Assembly: GCF_021602025.1 (NCBI RefSeq)
Contig: NZ_BQHW01000039.1
Location: forward strand, 1-38,106
Source: Pseudomonas ceruminis
GTDB lineage: Bacteria > Pseudomonadota > Gammaproteobacteria > Pseudomonadales > Pseudomonadaceae
DNA length: 38,106 nt
Direction of reading: 5' to 3'
Part shown: piece after piece, positions 29,727-38,106 of the stretch
Position numbering within the stretch: the first letter of the stretch is position 1
Layout: every line of letters begins with the position of its first letter
The notes under the pieces: generated by a model
Seen by the model: the letters and a program-made list of their open reading frames with translations, nothing else
Databases searched by the model: none
Told to the model about the DNA's origin: nothing
Translations under genes and position numbers: made by a program

Positions 29727-30509
29727 CTATTCCATGCCGACCGGGCAGTATCGGCGGTGAATGAAACCTGCAAGTTTGCGCACCAGCCAGCGTGGCAGCA
29801 CACGAGGGGCAAAAGCCAACCAACGGTTACGGCGCACCGGCATGATCAGCGCGCGGTTCTTGGCCAGGGCACGCACGGTGTACAGCGCCACTTCCTCGGG
29901 GCTCAGGCAGTGGCTATTGCCTTCGAGCCGTGGGATAGGCCGGCGCGCTGAACGCACAGGGCCGGGGCACAGTACCGAGACCTTGATACCGGTGGGTCTG
30001 AGTTCTTCGCGCAGGGCTTCGGTGAAGCTCATCACATAGGCTTTGCTGGCGGCGTAGGTGGCCATCCACGGGCCGGGTGCCACGGCGGCCAGCCCGGCGA
30101 CATTGAGGATCTGCCCGCCACCCTGCACCGCCATCAGGTTGCCGATGGCATGGCACAGGCGGCTCATCGCCAGGATGTTGACCTCTAGCAGGTCCTGCTC
30201 GTCTGCCCATTCGTGGGCGAGGAACGGGCCATAGGTGCGCTGGCCGGCGCAATTGACCAGCAGGTCGATGCGCCGCTCGCCTTCTTCCAGTTCAAGCACG
30301 AACCCGGACAAGCGTAGCGGCTGGCTGAGGTCACAGGCACGCAACAGCACCTCGACACCGAAACGCTGGGTCAGCTCGATGGCCACAGGCTCCAGGGTTT
30401 CGCGGTGGCGAGCCACCAGAATCAAATTGCGCCCGCGCCGCGCCAGGGCTTCCGCCAGGGCCAGGCCCAGGCCACTGGAAGCACCGGTGATCATGGCGTA
30501 ACGGGTCAT
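29727..30509 (-). CDS. Short-chain dehydrogenase/reductase family protein, catalytic Ser replaced
   Basis: A 260-residue SDR of the COG0300 type. The cofactor motif TGASSGLG (8-15) is present, with R34 after strand two, which suggests NADP preference. N111, Y152 and K156 (YAASK) are present. At the usual catalytic serine position, 13 residues before Tyr152, there is Gly139 (NVAGLA, codon GGG). The NNAG motif reads NCAG. ATG 30507-30509 has AGGAG upstream; a further upstream opening at 30632 lies in the neighbouring gene. The substrate is unknown and activity may be altered. It follows the nitronate-monooxygenase-like gene by 67 bases. Confidence 0.87.
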   Translation of the reverse strand: MTRYAMITGASSGLGLALAEALARRGRNLILVARHRETLEPVAIELTQRFGVEVLLRACDLSQPLRLSGFVLELEEGERRIDLLVNCAGQRTYGPFLAHEWADEQDLLEVNILAMSRLCHAIGNLMAVQGGGQILNVAGLAAVAPGPWMATYAASKAYVMSFTEALREELRPTGIKVSVLCPGPVRSARRPIPRLEGNSHCLSPEEVALYTVRALAKNRALIMPVRRNRWLAFAPRVLPRWLVRKLAGFIHRRYCPVGME

Positions 30510-30576
30510 GCAAGGCTCCTGGGGGCTGAAGAGGGCGCCTAGTGTACAGTTTGGCCAGGCAAGGTGTTGCCTTTTG

Positions 30577-31533
30577 CTACCGGGCCTTGTCGCCCAATAC
30601 CTGGGTGTGTTGCAGCGCTGCATGGTACTCATTGTGCAAGCGTTCGATCAGCTGTGCGGCGCCGGGCAGGTCATGGATGTCGCCCACCCCTTGGCCTGCG
30701 GACCAAACGGTTTTCCAGGCTTTGGCCTCATCATCGATGGGTTTGAGCTTGCCTTGTTCGTGGCCGGTTTTCAGTGCGTTCATGTCATAACCGGCTTGCT
30801 CCAGGCTGGCGCGCAAAAAGCTCGCAGGAATACCGGAAACCGCAGGCGTGTGGATGATGTCGGCGGCCTGGGCGTCAAGCAGCATTTGCTTGTACGCCTC
30901 CTGCGCATGGCTTTCGCCGGTCGCGATGAAGCGCGTACCCATGTAGGCCAGGTCGGCTCCCAGCACCTGGGCGGCAAGAATTTCATGGCCATGGTTGATG
31001 CAACCTGCCAGCAGCAGCGTCTTGTCGAAGAACTGACGGATTTCGGCCGCCAGAGCGAACGGGCTCCAGGTGCCGGCGTGGCCGCCAGCGCCCGCCGCCA
31101 CGGCGATCAAGCCATCGACGCCCGCCTGCGCGGCTTTTTCGGCATGCCGCCGGGTGGTCACGTCATGGAACACCAGCCCGCCATAGCTGTGCACAGCATC
31201 CACGACCTCCTTCACCGCGCCCAGGCTGGTGATGACGATCGGCACGCGGTGTTCGACGCACAGCGCCAGGTCAGCCTGCAAGCGCGGGTTGGTAGGATGG
31301 ACGATCAGGTTGACGGCATAGGGGGCCGGCGCCTGTAACTGCGCCAGGCCCGCTTCGATCTCTTCGAGCCAGGCCTTGAAACCTGCGCTGTCACGTTGGT
31401 TCAGCGCAGGAAAGCTGCCGACCACGCCGCTGCCACAGCAGGCCAGGACCAGCTGGGGATTGGAGATCAGGAACATCGGTGCGGCCACCACGGGCAGGCG
31501 CAGGCGTTGTTCGAGCGAAGCGGGCAGCGTCAT
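30577..31533 (-). CDS. Nitronate monooxygenase-like FMN enzyme
   Basis: A 318-residue TIM-barrel flavoenzyme of the nitronate monooxygenase / 2-nitropropane dioxygenase family. It has the N-terminal PVVAAPMF, the FMN-phosphate-binding AAGAGGHAG around 147-154 with H152, and MGTRF near 218-222. Related sequences include enoyl-ACP reductase FabK and enzymes of unknown substrate, so nitroalkane oxidation is a family-level inference. It lies downstream of hemJ with a 30-base gap and upstream of the SDR. Confidence 0.86.
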   Translation of the reverse strand: MTLPASLEQRLRLPVVAAPMFLISNPQLVLACCGSGVVGSFPALNQRDSAGFKAWLEEIEAGLAQLQAPAPYAVNLIVHPTNPRLQADLALCVEHRVPIVITSLGAVKEVVDAVHSYGGLVFHDVTTRRHAEKAAQAGVDGLIAVAAGAGGHAGTWSPFALAAEIRQFFDKTLLLAGCINHGHEILAAQVLGADLAYMGTRFIATGESHAQEAYKQMLLDAQAADIIHTPAVSGIPASFLRASLEQAGYDMNALKTGHEQGKLKPIDDEAKAWKTVWSAGQGVGDIHDLPGAAQLIERLHNEYHAALQHTQVLGDKAR

Positions 31534-31563
31534 GGGCGAGGCTCCAGTGCAGAATGGTTAACG

Positions 31564-31989
31564 TCAGAACGGTTTGACCACCACCAGAATTACGATGCCC
31601 AGCAGGAACAGCACCGGCACTTCGTTGAACCAGCGGTAGTACACGTGGCTACGAGTGTTGGCGCCGTTGGCGAAGCGTTTGCGTTGGGCACTGCACATGT
31701 GATGGTAGCCGGTGAGCAGGATCACCAGCGTGAGCTTGGCGTGCAGCCACCCCTGGCTCAACCAGCCCGGAGTGAGGTAGAGCATCCAGGCGCCGAACAC
31801 ATAGGTGGCGATCATCGCTGGGTTCATGATGCCGCGATACAACTTGCGCTCCATTGTCACGAAGCGCTCCTGGCTCAGGCTGTCCTGGCTTTGGGCGTGG
31901 TAGACGAAAAGCCGGGGAAGGTAGAACAGGCCGGCGAACCAGCAGACCACGCTGACGATGTGCAGCGCTTTGATCCATAGGTAAAGCAT
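31564..31989 (-). CDS. hemJ: HemJ-type protoporphyrinogen oxidase, membrane protein
   Basis: A 141-residue inner-membrane protein with four hydrophobic segments. It belongs to the HemJ family that oxidises protoporphyrinogen IX in haem synthesis in bacteria lacking HemG or HemY. The conserved H10 (KALHIVSVV) and K85 (LHAKL) are present. AAGGA lies about ten bases upstream of the ATG. Divergent from argC. The family also resembles CopD proteins, but length and motifs support HemJ. Confidence 0.87.
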   Translation of the reverse strand: MLYLWIKALHIVSVVCWFAGLFYLPRLFVYHAQSQDSLSQERFVTMERKLYRGIMNPAMIATYVFGAWMLYLTPGWLSQGWLHAKLTLVILLTGYHHMCSAQRKRFANGANTRSHVYYRWFNEVPVLFLLGIVILVVVKPF

Positions 31990-32060
31990 CTAGAGAGTCC
32001 TTCAGGTATTCACGGTCGTCAGATAGTAGTGGCCAAGTACCCAAAGGGTCACCCGGAGAG

Positions 32061-32089
32061 TTGTTACAGGCGCCCTGCGCCCCTATCAT
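32061..32089 (+). promoter_or_regulatory. Candidate argC promoter
   Basis: TTGTTA (32061-32066), a 17-base spacer, TATCAT (32084-32089), 41 bases before the argC start codon. Confidence 0.6.
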
Positions 32090-32130
32090 CGTGCGCTTTC
32101 CAGACGGCTCGTTGATAAGGGGCAAGCGTT

Positions 32131-33165
32131 ATGATCAAGGTCGGTATCGTCGGCGGCACGGGTTACACCGGCGTCGAACTGTTGCGTCTGCTGGCACAGC
32201 ATCCACAGGCCGAAGTGGCAGTCATCACTTCGCGTTCCGAGGCGGGCGTTGCGGTCGCCGACATGTACCCGAACCTGCGCGGCCACTATGACGGCCTGGC
32301 TTTCAGCGTGCCAGACAGCAAGGCCCTGGCGGCCTGCGACGTCGTGTTCTTCGCCACGCCGCACGGTGTCGCCCACGCCCTGGCCGGCGAACTGCTGGCT
32401 GCAGGCACCAAGGTCATCGACCTGTCCGCGGACTTCCGCCTGCAGGACGCTGCCGAATGGGGCAAATGGTACGGACAACCGCACGGTGCCCCTGAGCTGC
32501 TCAAGGATGCGGTCTACGGCCTGCCTGAGGTCAACCGCGAAAAAATCCGCCAGGCGCGCCTGATTGCGGTGCCGGGCTGCTACCCGACTGCCGCGCAGCT
32601 GGGCTTCCTGCCACTGCTCGAAGCGGGCCTGGCCGACCCGTCGCGGCTGATCGCCGACTGCAAGTCGGGGGTCAGTGGTGCTGGCCGCGGAGCCGCAGTG
32701 GGTTCGCTGTTCTGCGAGGCTGGCGAGAGCATGAAGGCTTATGCAGTCAAGGGCCACCGCCACCTGCCTGAAATCAGCCAAGGCCTGCGTCTGGCTGCTG
32801 GCAAAGACATCGGCCTGACCTTCGTGCCGCACCTGACGCCGATGATCCGTGGCATCCACGCCACGCTGTACGCGAATGTTGTCGATACCTCGGTCGACTT
32901 GCAGGCGCTGTTCGAGAAGCGCTACGCCGACGAACCGTTCGTCGATGTGATGCCCGCTGGCAGCCACCCGGAAACCCGAAGTGTGCGCGGCGCCAACGTC
33001 TGCCGCATTGCCGTTCATCGCCCGCAGGGGGGCGACCTCGTGGTGGTGCTGTCGGTGATCGACAACCTGGTGAAGGGTGCCTCTGGCCAGGCGGTACAGA
33101 ACCTGAACATCCTGTTCGGCCTGGACGAGCGTATGGGCCTGTCCCACGCGGGCTTGCTGCCGTAA
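32131..33165 (+). CDS. argC: N-acetyl-gamma-glutamyl-phosphate reductase ArgC
   Basis: Reduces N-acetylglutamyl phosphate with NADPH in arginine synthesis. The 344-residue protein has the nucleotide-binding [10 protein letters not shown] (5-14), catalytic C150 in PGCYPTA, and KGHRHLPEI near the active-site histidine. AAGGGG lies about nine bases before the ATG. It has its own promoter and terminator. Length is normal for the type 1 family. Confidence 0.97.
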   Translation: MIKVGIVGGTGYTGVELLRLLAQHPQAEVAVITSRSEAGVAVADMYPNLRGHYDGLAFSVPDSKALAACDVVFFATPHGVAHALAGELLAAGTKVIDLSADFRLQDAAEWGKWYGQPHGAPELLKDAVYGLPEVNREKIRQARLIAVPGCYPTAAQLGFLPLLEAGLADPSRLIADCKSGVSGAGRGAAVGSLFCEAGESMKAYAVKGHRHLPEISQGLRLAAGKDIGLTFVPHLTPMIRGIHATLYANVVDTSVDLQALFEKRYADEPFVDVMPAGSHPETRSVRGANVCRIAVHRPQGGDLVVVLSVIDNLVKGASGQAVQNLNILFGLDERMGLSHAGLLP

Positions 33166-33179
33166 GCGAGCTGCGATCG

Positions 33180-33207
33180 AAATGGCCCGCCTTGCGCGGG
33201 CCATTTT
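33180..33207 (+). terminator. argC terminator
   Basis: AAATGGCCCGC, loop CTTGC, GCGGGCCATTT followed by TTG: an 11-base-pair stem 15 bases after the argC stop, with a short T-run. Confidence 0.85.
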
Positions 33208-33235
33208 GTCAGTCGCGACTAAAGCCGCACAATTC

Positions 33236-33265
33236 TTGACCAATTTTCTCGGGAAAGCGGATAAT
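33236..33265 (+). promoter_or_regulatory. erpA promoter
   Basis: TTGACC (33236-33241), an 18-base spacer and GATAAT (33260-33265), about 47 bases before the erpA ATG. No clear IscR-type site was recognised. Confidence 0.65.
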
Positions 33266-33311
33266 GCGCGTCATCGAGTTTTAAGGCGGCAACTGCGCCG
33301 GGAGAGTCAAC

Positions 33312-33662
33312 ATGAGCGTCGAAACCTTCACCCCTACCGGTCTGGAATTCACCCATGGGGCAGCCCAGAAAGTGAAGAACCTGGTCAATGAGGAAGGCAA
33401 TGAACGTCTGAAACTGCGGGTGTTCGTGACCGGTGGCGGCTGCTCGGGCTTCCAGTACGGCTTCACTTTCGATGAGGATGTGGCCGAAGACGACACCATC
33501 GTCGAGCGCGAAGGCGTGTCGCTGGTGGTCGACCCGATGAGCTTCCAGTATCTGGCTGGCGCCGAGGTGGACTATCAGGAAGGCCTGGAGGGCTCGCGCT
33601 TTGTGATCAAGAACCCAAACGCTGCCACTACGTGCGGTTGCGGGTCCTCGTTCTCGATCTGA
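33312..33662 (+). CDS. erpA: Iron-sulfur cluster insertion protein ErpA
   Basis: An A-type carrier delivering Fe-S clusters to target enzymes such as IspG and IspH. The 116-residue protein has the three conserved cysteines: C44 (GGGCSGF), C108 and C110 (TCGCGSSF). GGGAGAG lies shortly before the ATG. It stands alone, between strong terminators. IscA and SufA are similar, but the single-gene context and the N-terminal extension favour ErpA. Confidence 0.95.
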   Translation: MSVETFTPTGLEFTHGAAQKVKNLVNEEGNERLKLRVFVTGGGCSGFQYGFTFDEDVAEDDTIVEREGVSLVVDPMSFQYLAGAEVDYQEGLEGSRFVIKNPNAATTCGCGSSFSI

Positions 33663-33676
33663 GGCCTGGCCATACG

Positions 33677-33704
33677 AAAACGCCGCGCAATTGCGCGGCG
33701 TTTT
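33677..33704. terminator. Bidirectional terminator between erpA and anmK
   Basis: AAAACGCCGCGC-AATT-GCGCGGCGTTTT, a perfect 12-base-pair stem with T-runs on both strands. It serves erpA (plus) and anmK (minus). Confidence 0.94.
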
Positions 33705-33721
33705 GCTTTGCGGTGTAGCGG

Positions 33722-36236
<2,515 letters not shown>

Positions 36237-36330
36237 AGGTAAGGGGACTTTGAAGAAAAGTGAATATGGAAAAGATGAATGACATGATGAAGATGAAATA
36301 ACTGTATAAAATATAACCAAATCCATTTTC
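36237..36330 (-). promoter_or_regulatory. AT-rich upstream region of the M23 peptidase gene
   Basis: This stretch is much more AT-rich than the rest of the window. On the minus strand a TTGCGT, 17-base, TATTTT pair can be drawn near 36312-36340, giving a possible promoter, but several other spacings are possible. Repeated GATGA-type short words occur (36276-36296). Confidence 0.35.
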
Positions 36331-36451
36331 ACGCAAGGGCGCGTAGACGCCGCAAACCTGTGGTCAGGTCACATTCCTTTGCAAAACTTGTATTTGATGG
36401 CCGATCTTGTATGGTTGGCTCCCCTTGAATCTGAGCCTTGCGGGTCTGTCT

Positions 36452-37651
36452 ATGAAGTCGGTTGAAGAGCAGCTGGCGCTTATCAAGCGCGGTGCGGAAG
36501 AAGTGTTGGTCGAGTCGGAACTGGTTGAGAAGCTCAAGCGCGGCCAGCCTCTGCGTATCAAGGCAGGTTTCGATCCGACCGCGCCCGACCTGCACCTGGG
36601 GCACACGGTGCTGATCAACAAGCTGCGTCAGTTCCAGGATCTGGGCCATCAGGTCATTTTCCTGATTGGTGACTTCACCGGGATGATTGGCGATCCGAGC
36701 GGCAAGAGCGCCACGCGTCCGCCGCTGACCCGTGAGCAGGTCCTGGATAACGCCGAGACCTATAAGCAGCAGGTGTTCAAGATTCTCGACCCGGCCAAGA
36801 CCGAAGTCGCCTTCAACTCAACCTGGATGGATACGCTGACCCCGGCGGACTTTATCCGCCTGGCGTCGCAGTACACCGTGGCGCGCATGCTCGAGCGTGA
36901 TGACTTCGACAAGCGTTACACCACCAATCAGCCGATCGCCATCCACGAGTTCCTGTACCCGTTGGTGCAGGGGTACGACTCGGTGGCGCTGAAAGCTGAC
37001 GTGGAGCTGGGGGGGACCGACCAGAAGTTCAACCTGTTGATGGGGCGTGAGCTGCAGCGTGCTTACGGCCAGGAAGCGCAGAATATCGTGACCATGCCGT
37101 TGCTTGAAGGGCTCGACGGCGTGAAGAAGATGTCCAAGTCGCTGGGCAACTATGTGGGTATCCAGGAAGCCCCGGGTGTGATGTACAGCAAGCTGGTATC
37201 GATTCCGGACACGCTGATGTGGCGCTACTTCGAGCTGCTGAGCTTCCGTTCGATGGACGAGATCGACCAGTTCCGTGCCGATGTCGCCAATGGCGCGAAC
37301 CCGCGTGATATCAAGATCAAGCTGGCAGAAGAGATCGTTGCGCGCTTCCATGGGGAAGAGGCTGCTGCCAATGCCCACCGTGCGGCGGGTAACCGCATGA
37401 AGGAGGGCGAGTTGCCGGAAGACCTGCCCGAGATCGAAGTGGCTGCAGCCGAAGCCTTGCCGATCGCTGCTGTACTGAACCGTGCAGGCCTGGTGAAGAA
37501 CTCGGCGATGGCGCGGGACCTGCTCAATGGTGGTGCGGTGAAGGTCGACGGCGTGGTGGTTGGGCGCGACTTCATGTTTGCACTCGGCGCCACCCACGTG
37601 TGCCAGGCGGGGAAGAAGGCGTTTGCCCGAGTCACCCTCAAGGCTGAGTGA
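36452..37651 (+). CDS. tyrS: Tyrosyl-tRNA synthetase TyrS
   Basis: Charges tRNA-Tyr. ATG 36452 gives 399 residues; an ATG at 36407 in frame adds 15 residues that are not part of the family. The class I signatures are HLGH (48-51) and KMSKS (226-230). A C-terminal S4 RNA-binding domain covers about 335-399. The insert pattern ([14 protein letters not shown]) is the TyrZ-like/proteobacterial subtype. The Shine-Dalgarno element is weak. A strong terminator follows, then an rRNA promoter region. Confidence 0.96.
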   Translation: MKSVEEQLALIKRGAEEVLVESELVEKLKRGQPLRIKAGFDPTAPDLHLGHTVLINKLRQFQDLGHQVIFLIGDFTGMIGDPSGKSATRPPLTREQVLDNAETYKQQVFKILDPAKTEVAFNSTWMDTLTPADFIRLASQYTVARMLERDDFDKRYTTNQPIAIHEFLYPLVQGYDSVALKADVELGGTDQKFNLLMGRELQRAYGQEAQNIVTMPLLEGLDGVKKMSKSLGNYVGIQEAPGVMYSKLVSIPDTLMWRYFELLSFRSMDEIDQFRADVANGANPRDIKIKLAEEIVARFHGEEAAANAHRAAGNRMKEGELPEDLPEIEVAAAEALPIAAVLNRAGLVKNSAMARDLLNGGAVKVDGVVVGRDFMFALGATHVCQAGKKAFARVTLKAE

Positions 37652-37677
37652 TCGCTTGGCGCTGTAGCTATATATAG

Positions 37678-37713
37678 AAGCGGGGAGGCCGAAAGGCCTC
37701 CCCGCTTTGTTTT
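37678..37713 (+). terminator. tyrS terminator
   Basis: AAGCGGGGAGGCC-GAAA-GGCCTCCCCGCTT, a 13-base-pair stem with a GAAA tetraloop, followed by TTTGTTTT. It lies 26 bases after the tyrS stop. Confidence 0.95.
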
Positions 37714-37745
37714 GCAGCATTATTAAGGTTTATTGAAATTAAAGG

Positions 37746-37773
37746 TTGACGGGGTTTCGAATCCCCTTATAAT
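37746..37773 (+). promoter_or_regulatory. rrn promoter P1
   Basis: TTGACG (37746-37751), a 16-base spacer and TATAAT (37768-37773), followed by a GC-rich GCGCCCC discriminator. The spacer contains GGGG-TTTCGAAT-CCCC. Confidence 0.85.
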
Positions 37774-37889
37774 GCGCCCCACTTCCAGCGTAGTCGGAAC
37801 GAGAAACTCCTTGAGATTCAACGAGTTAATCGATTCAGGTAGTGCTGAAAGTGCTTCGGTCGTCTGATCGATAGCGGTTGAAACGGTGG

Positions 37890-37917
37890 TTGACAGCGCT
37901 TCTAAACGCTGTATGAT
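37890..37917 (+). promoter_or_regulatory. rrn promoter P2
   Basis: TTGACA (37890-37895), a 16-base spacer and TATGAT (37912-37917), then TCGCCTCCCG. Second of three promoters. Confidence 0.82.
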
Positions 37918-37999
37918 TCGCCTCCCGCTACTAGAGATCGCAGCGAGTCAAGTGTTTGAAGCTAAACGAGTTTCTCGGTAAAAACTTCAAAATAAACAC

Positions 38000-38027
38000 T
38001 TGACAGCAAATGAGGAAAGCGTAGAAT
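38000..38027 (+). promoter_or_regulatory. rrn promoter P3
   Basis: TTGACA (38000-38005), a 16-base spacer and TAGAAT (38022-38027), then GCGCGCCTC. The promoter closest to the 16S gene. Confidence 0.85.
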
Positions 38028-38046
38028 GCGCGCCTCGGTTGAGACG

Positions 38047-38106
38047 AAACGCTCTTAGCCAAACGCTCTTTAACAAATTGAATCAAGCAATTCGTGTGGG
38101 TGCTTG
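38047..38106 (+). promoter_or_regulatory. rRNA leader with boxA antiterminator
   Basis: GCTCTTTAACA (38065-38075) is a near-perfect boxA for Nus-factor antitermination, followed by AATTGAATCAAGCAATTCGT typical of the Pseudomonas 16S leader. A direct repeat AAACGCTCTT occurs at 38047-38056 and 38061-38070, so a partial boxA-like copy precedes the real one. The 16S rRNA gene is beyond the window edge. Apart from the promoters, 37714-38046 holds no gene I can see. Confidence 0.88.

Noticed and set aside
37752-37767. GGGGTTTCGAATCCCC in the P1 spacer as a tRNA T-arm or attachment site
   Set aside because: It resembles a T-arm, but no acceptor stem, anticodon arm or integrase is nearby; it is the spacer of a strong promoter.

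Overview
The window is a high-GC gammaproteobacterial chromosome segment. Its gene order and protein sequences match the Pseudomonas putida group closely: lptD-surA-pdxA-rsmA, amgK-murU, a two-component system with an ABC transporter, rpe-gph-trpE, trpGDC, crp, coq7, argC, erpA, anmK, tyrS, then an rrn operon. It is mostly core genome. No insertion sequence, prophage, CRISPR array or tRNA gene was found. Pseudomonas-type REP palindromes sit in several intergenic gaps.

Layout. Positions 1-5988 (minus strand) hold lptD, surA, pdxA and rsmA, overlapping one another, which joins outer-membrane assembly to PLP synthesis and 16S rRNA dimethylation. Positions 6119-8572 (plus) hold amgK and murU (cell-wall sugar salvage) and a djlA-like co-chaperone. 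A secreted DUF3530 protein follows on the minus strand. Positions 9709-17399 (plus) hold a histidine kinase with a periplasmic amino-acid-binding domain, its NarL-type regulator, and a four-gene ABC importer. Synteny with P. aeruginosa suggests these are AgtSR and AgtABCD, for 4-aminobutyrate and 5-aminovalerate. Then come rpe, gph and trpE.

A GDSL autotransporter esterase gene (estP, minus) is broken by a frameshift. trpG-trpD-trpC (plus), a lipoate-ligase-like gene, and crp (minus, sharing a TTAA stop) follow, then an OsmC-like gene. A minus-strand run carries hemJ, a nitronate-monooxygenase-like gene, an SDR, a HIT protein, coq7 and a DUF2157 membrane protein. argC and erpA (plus), an M23 peptidase plus anmK (minus), and tyrS (plus) come next. 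The last 360 bases are a three-promoter rRNA control region with boxA; 16S itself starts beyond the edge.

The most notable signal is a pair of near-identical 22-codon Trp-rich leader peptides. One lies before trpE, the other before trpGDC. Each starts at an aligned GTG, follows a TTGCG(T/C)-N17 promoter, and is followed by mutually exclusive RNA pairings. The trpE copy lies in frame inside the 3' end of gph and shares its stop codon. Attenuation of trpE and trpGDC in P. putida is known; the nesting inside gph and the twin architecture are what is worth examining. Other points are a LuxR-type palindrome with a sigma-54-like element upstream of the transporter, a REP-pair hairpin between the binding-protein and permease genes, an SDR lacking its catalytic Ser, and three rrn promoters all with 16-bp spacers.
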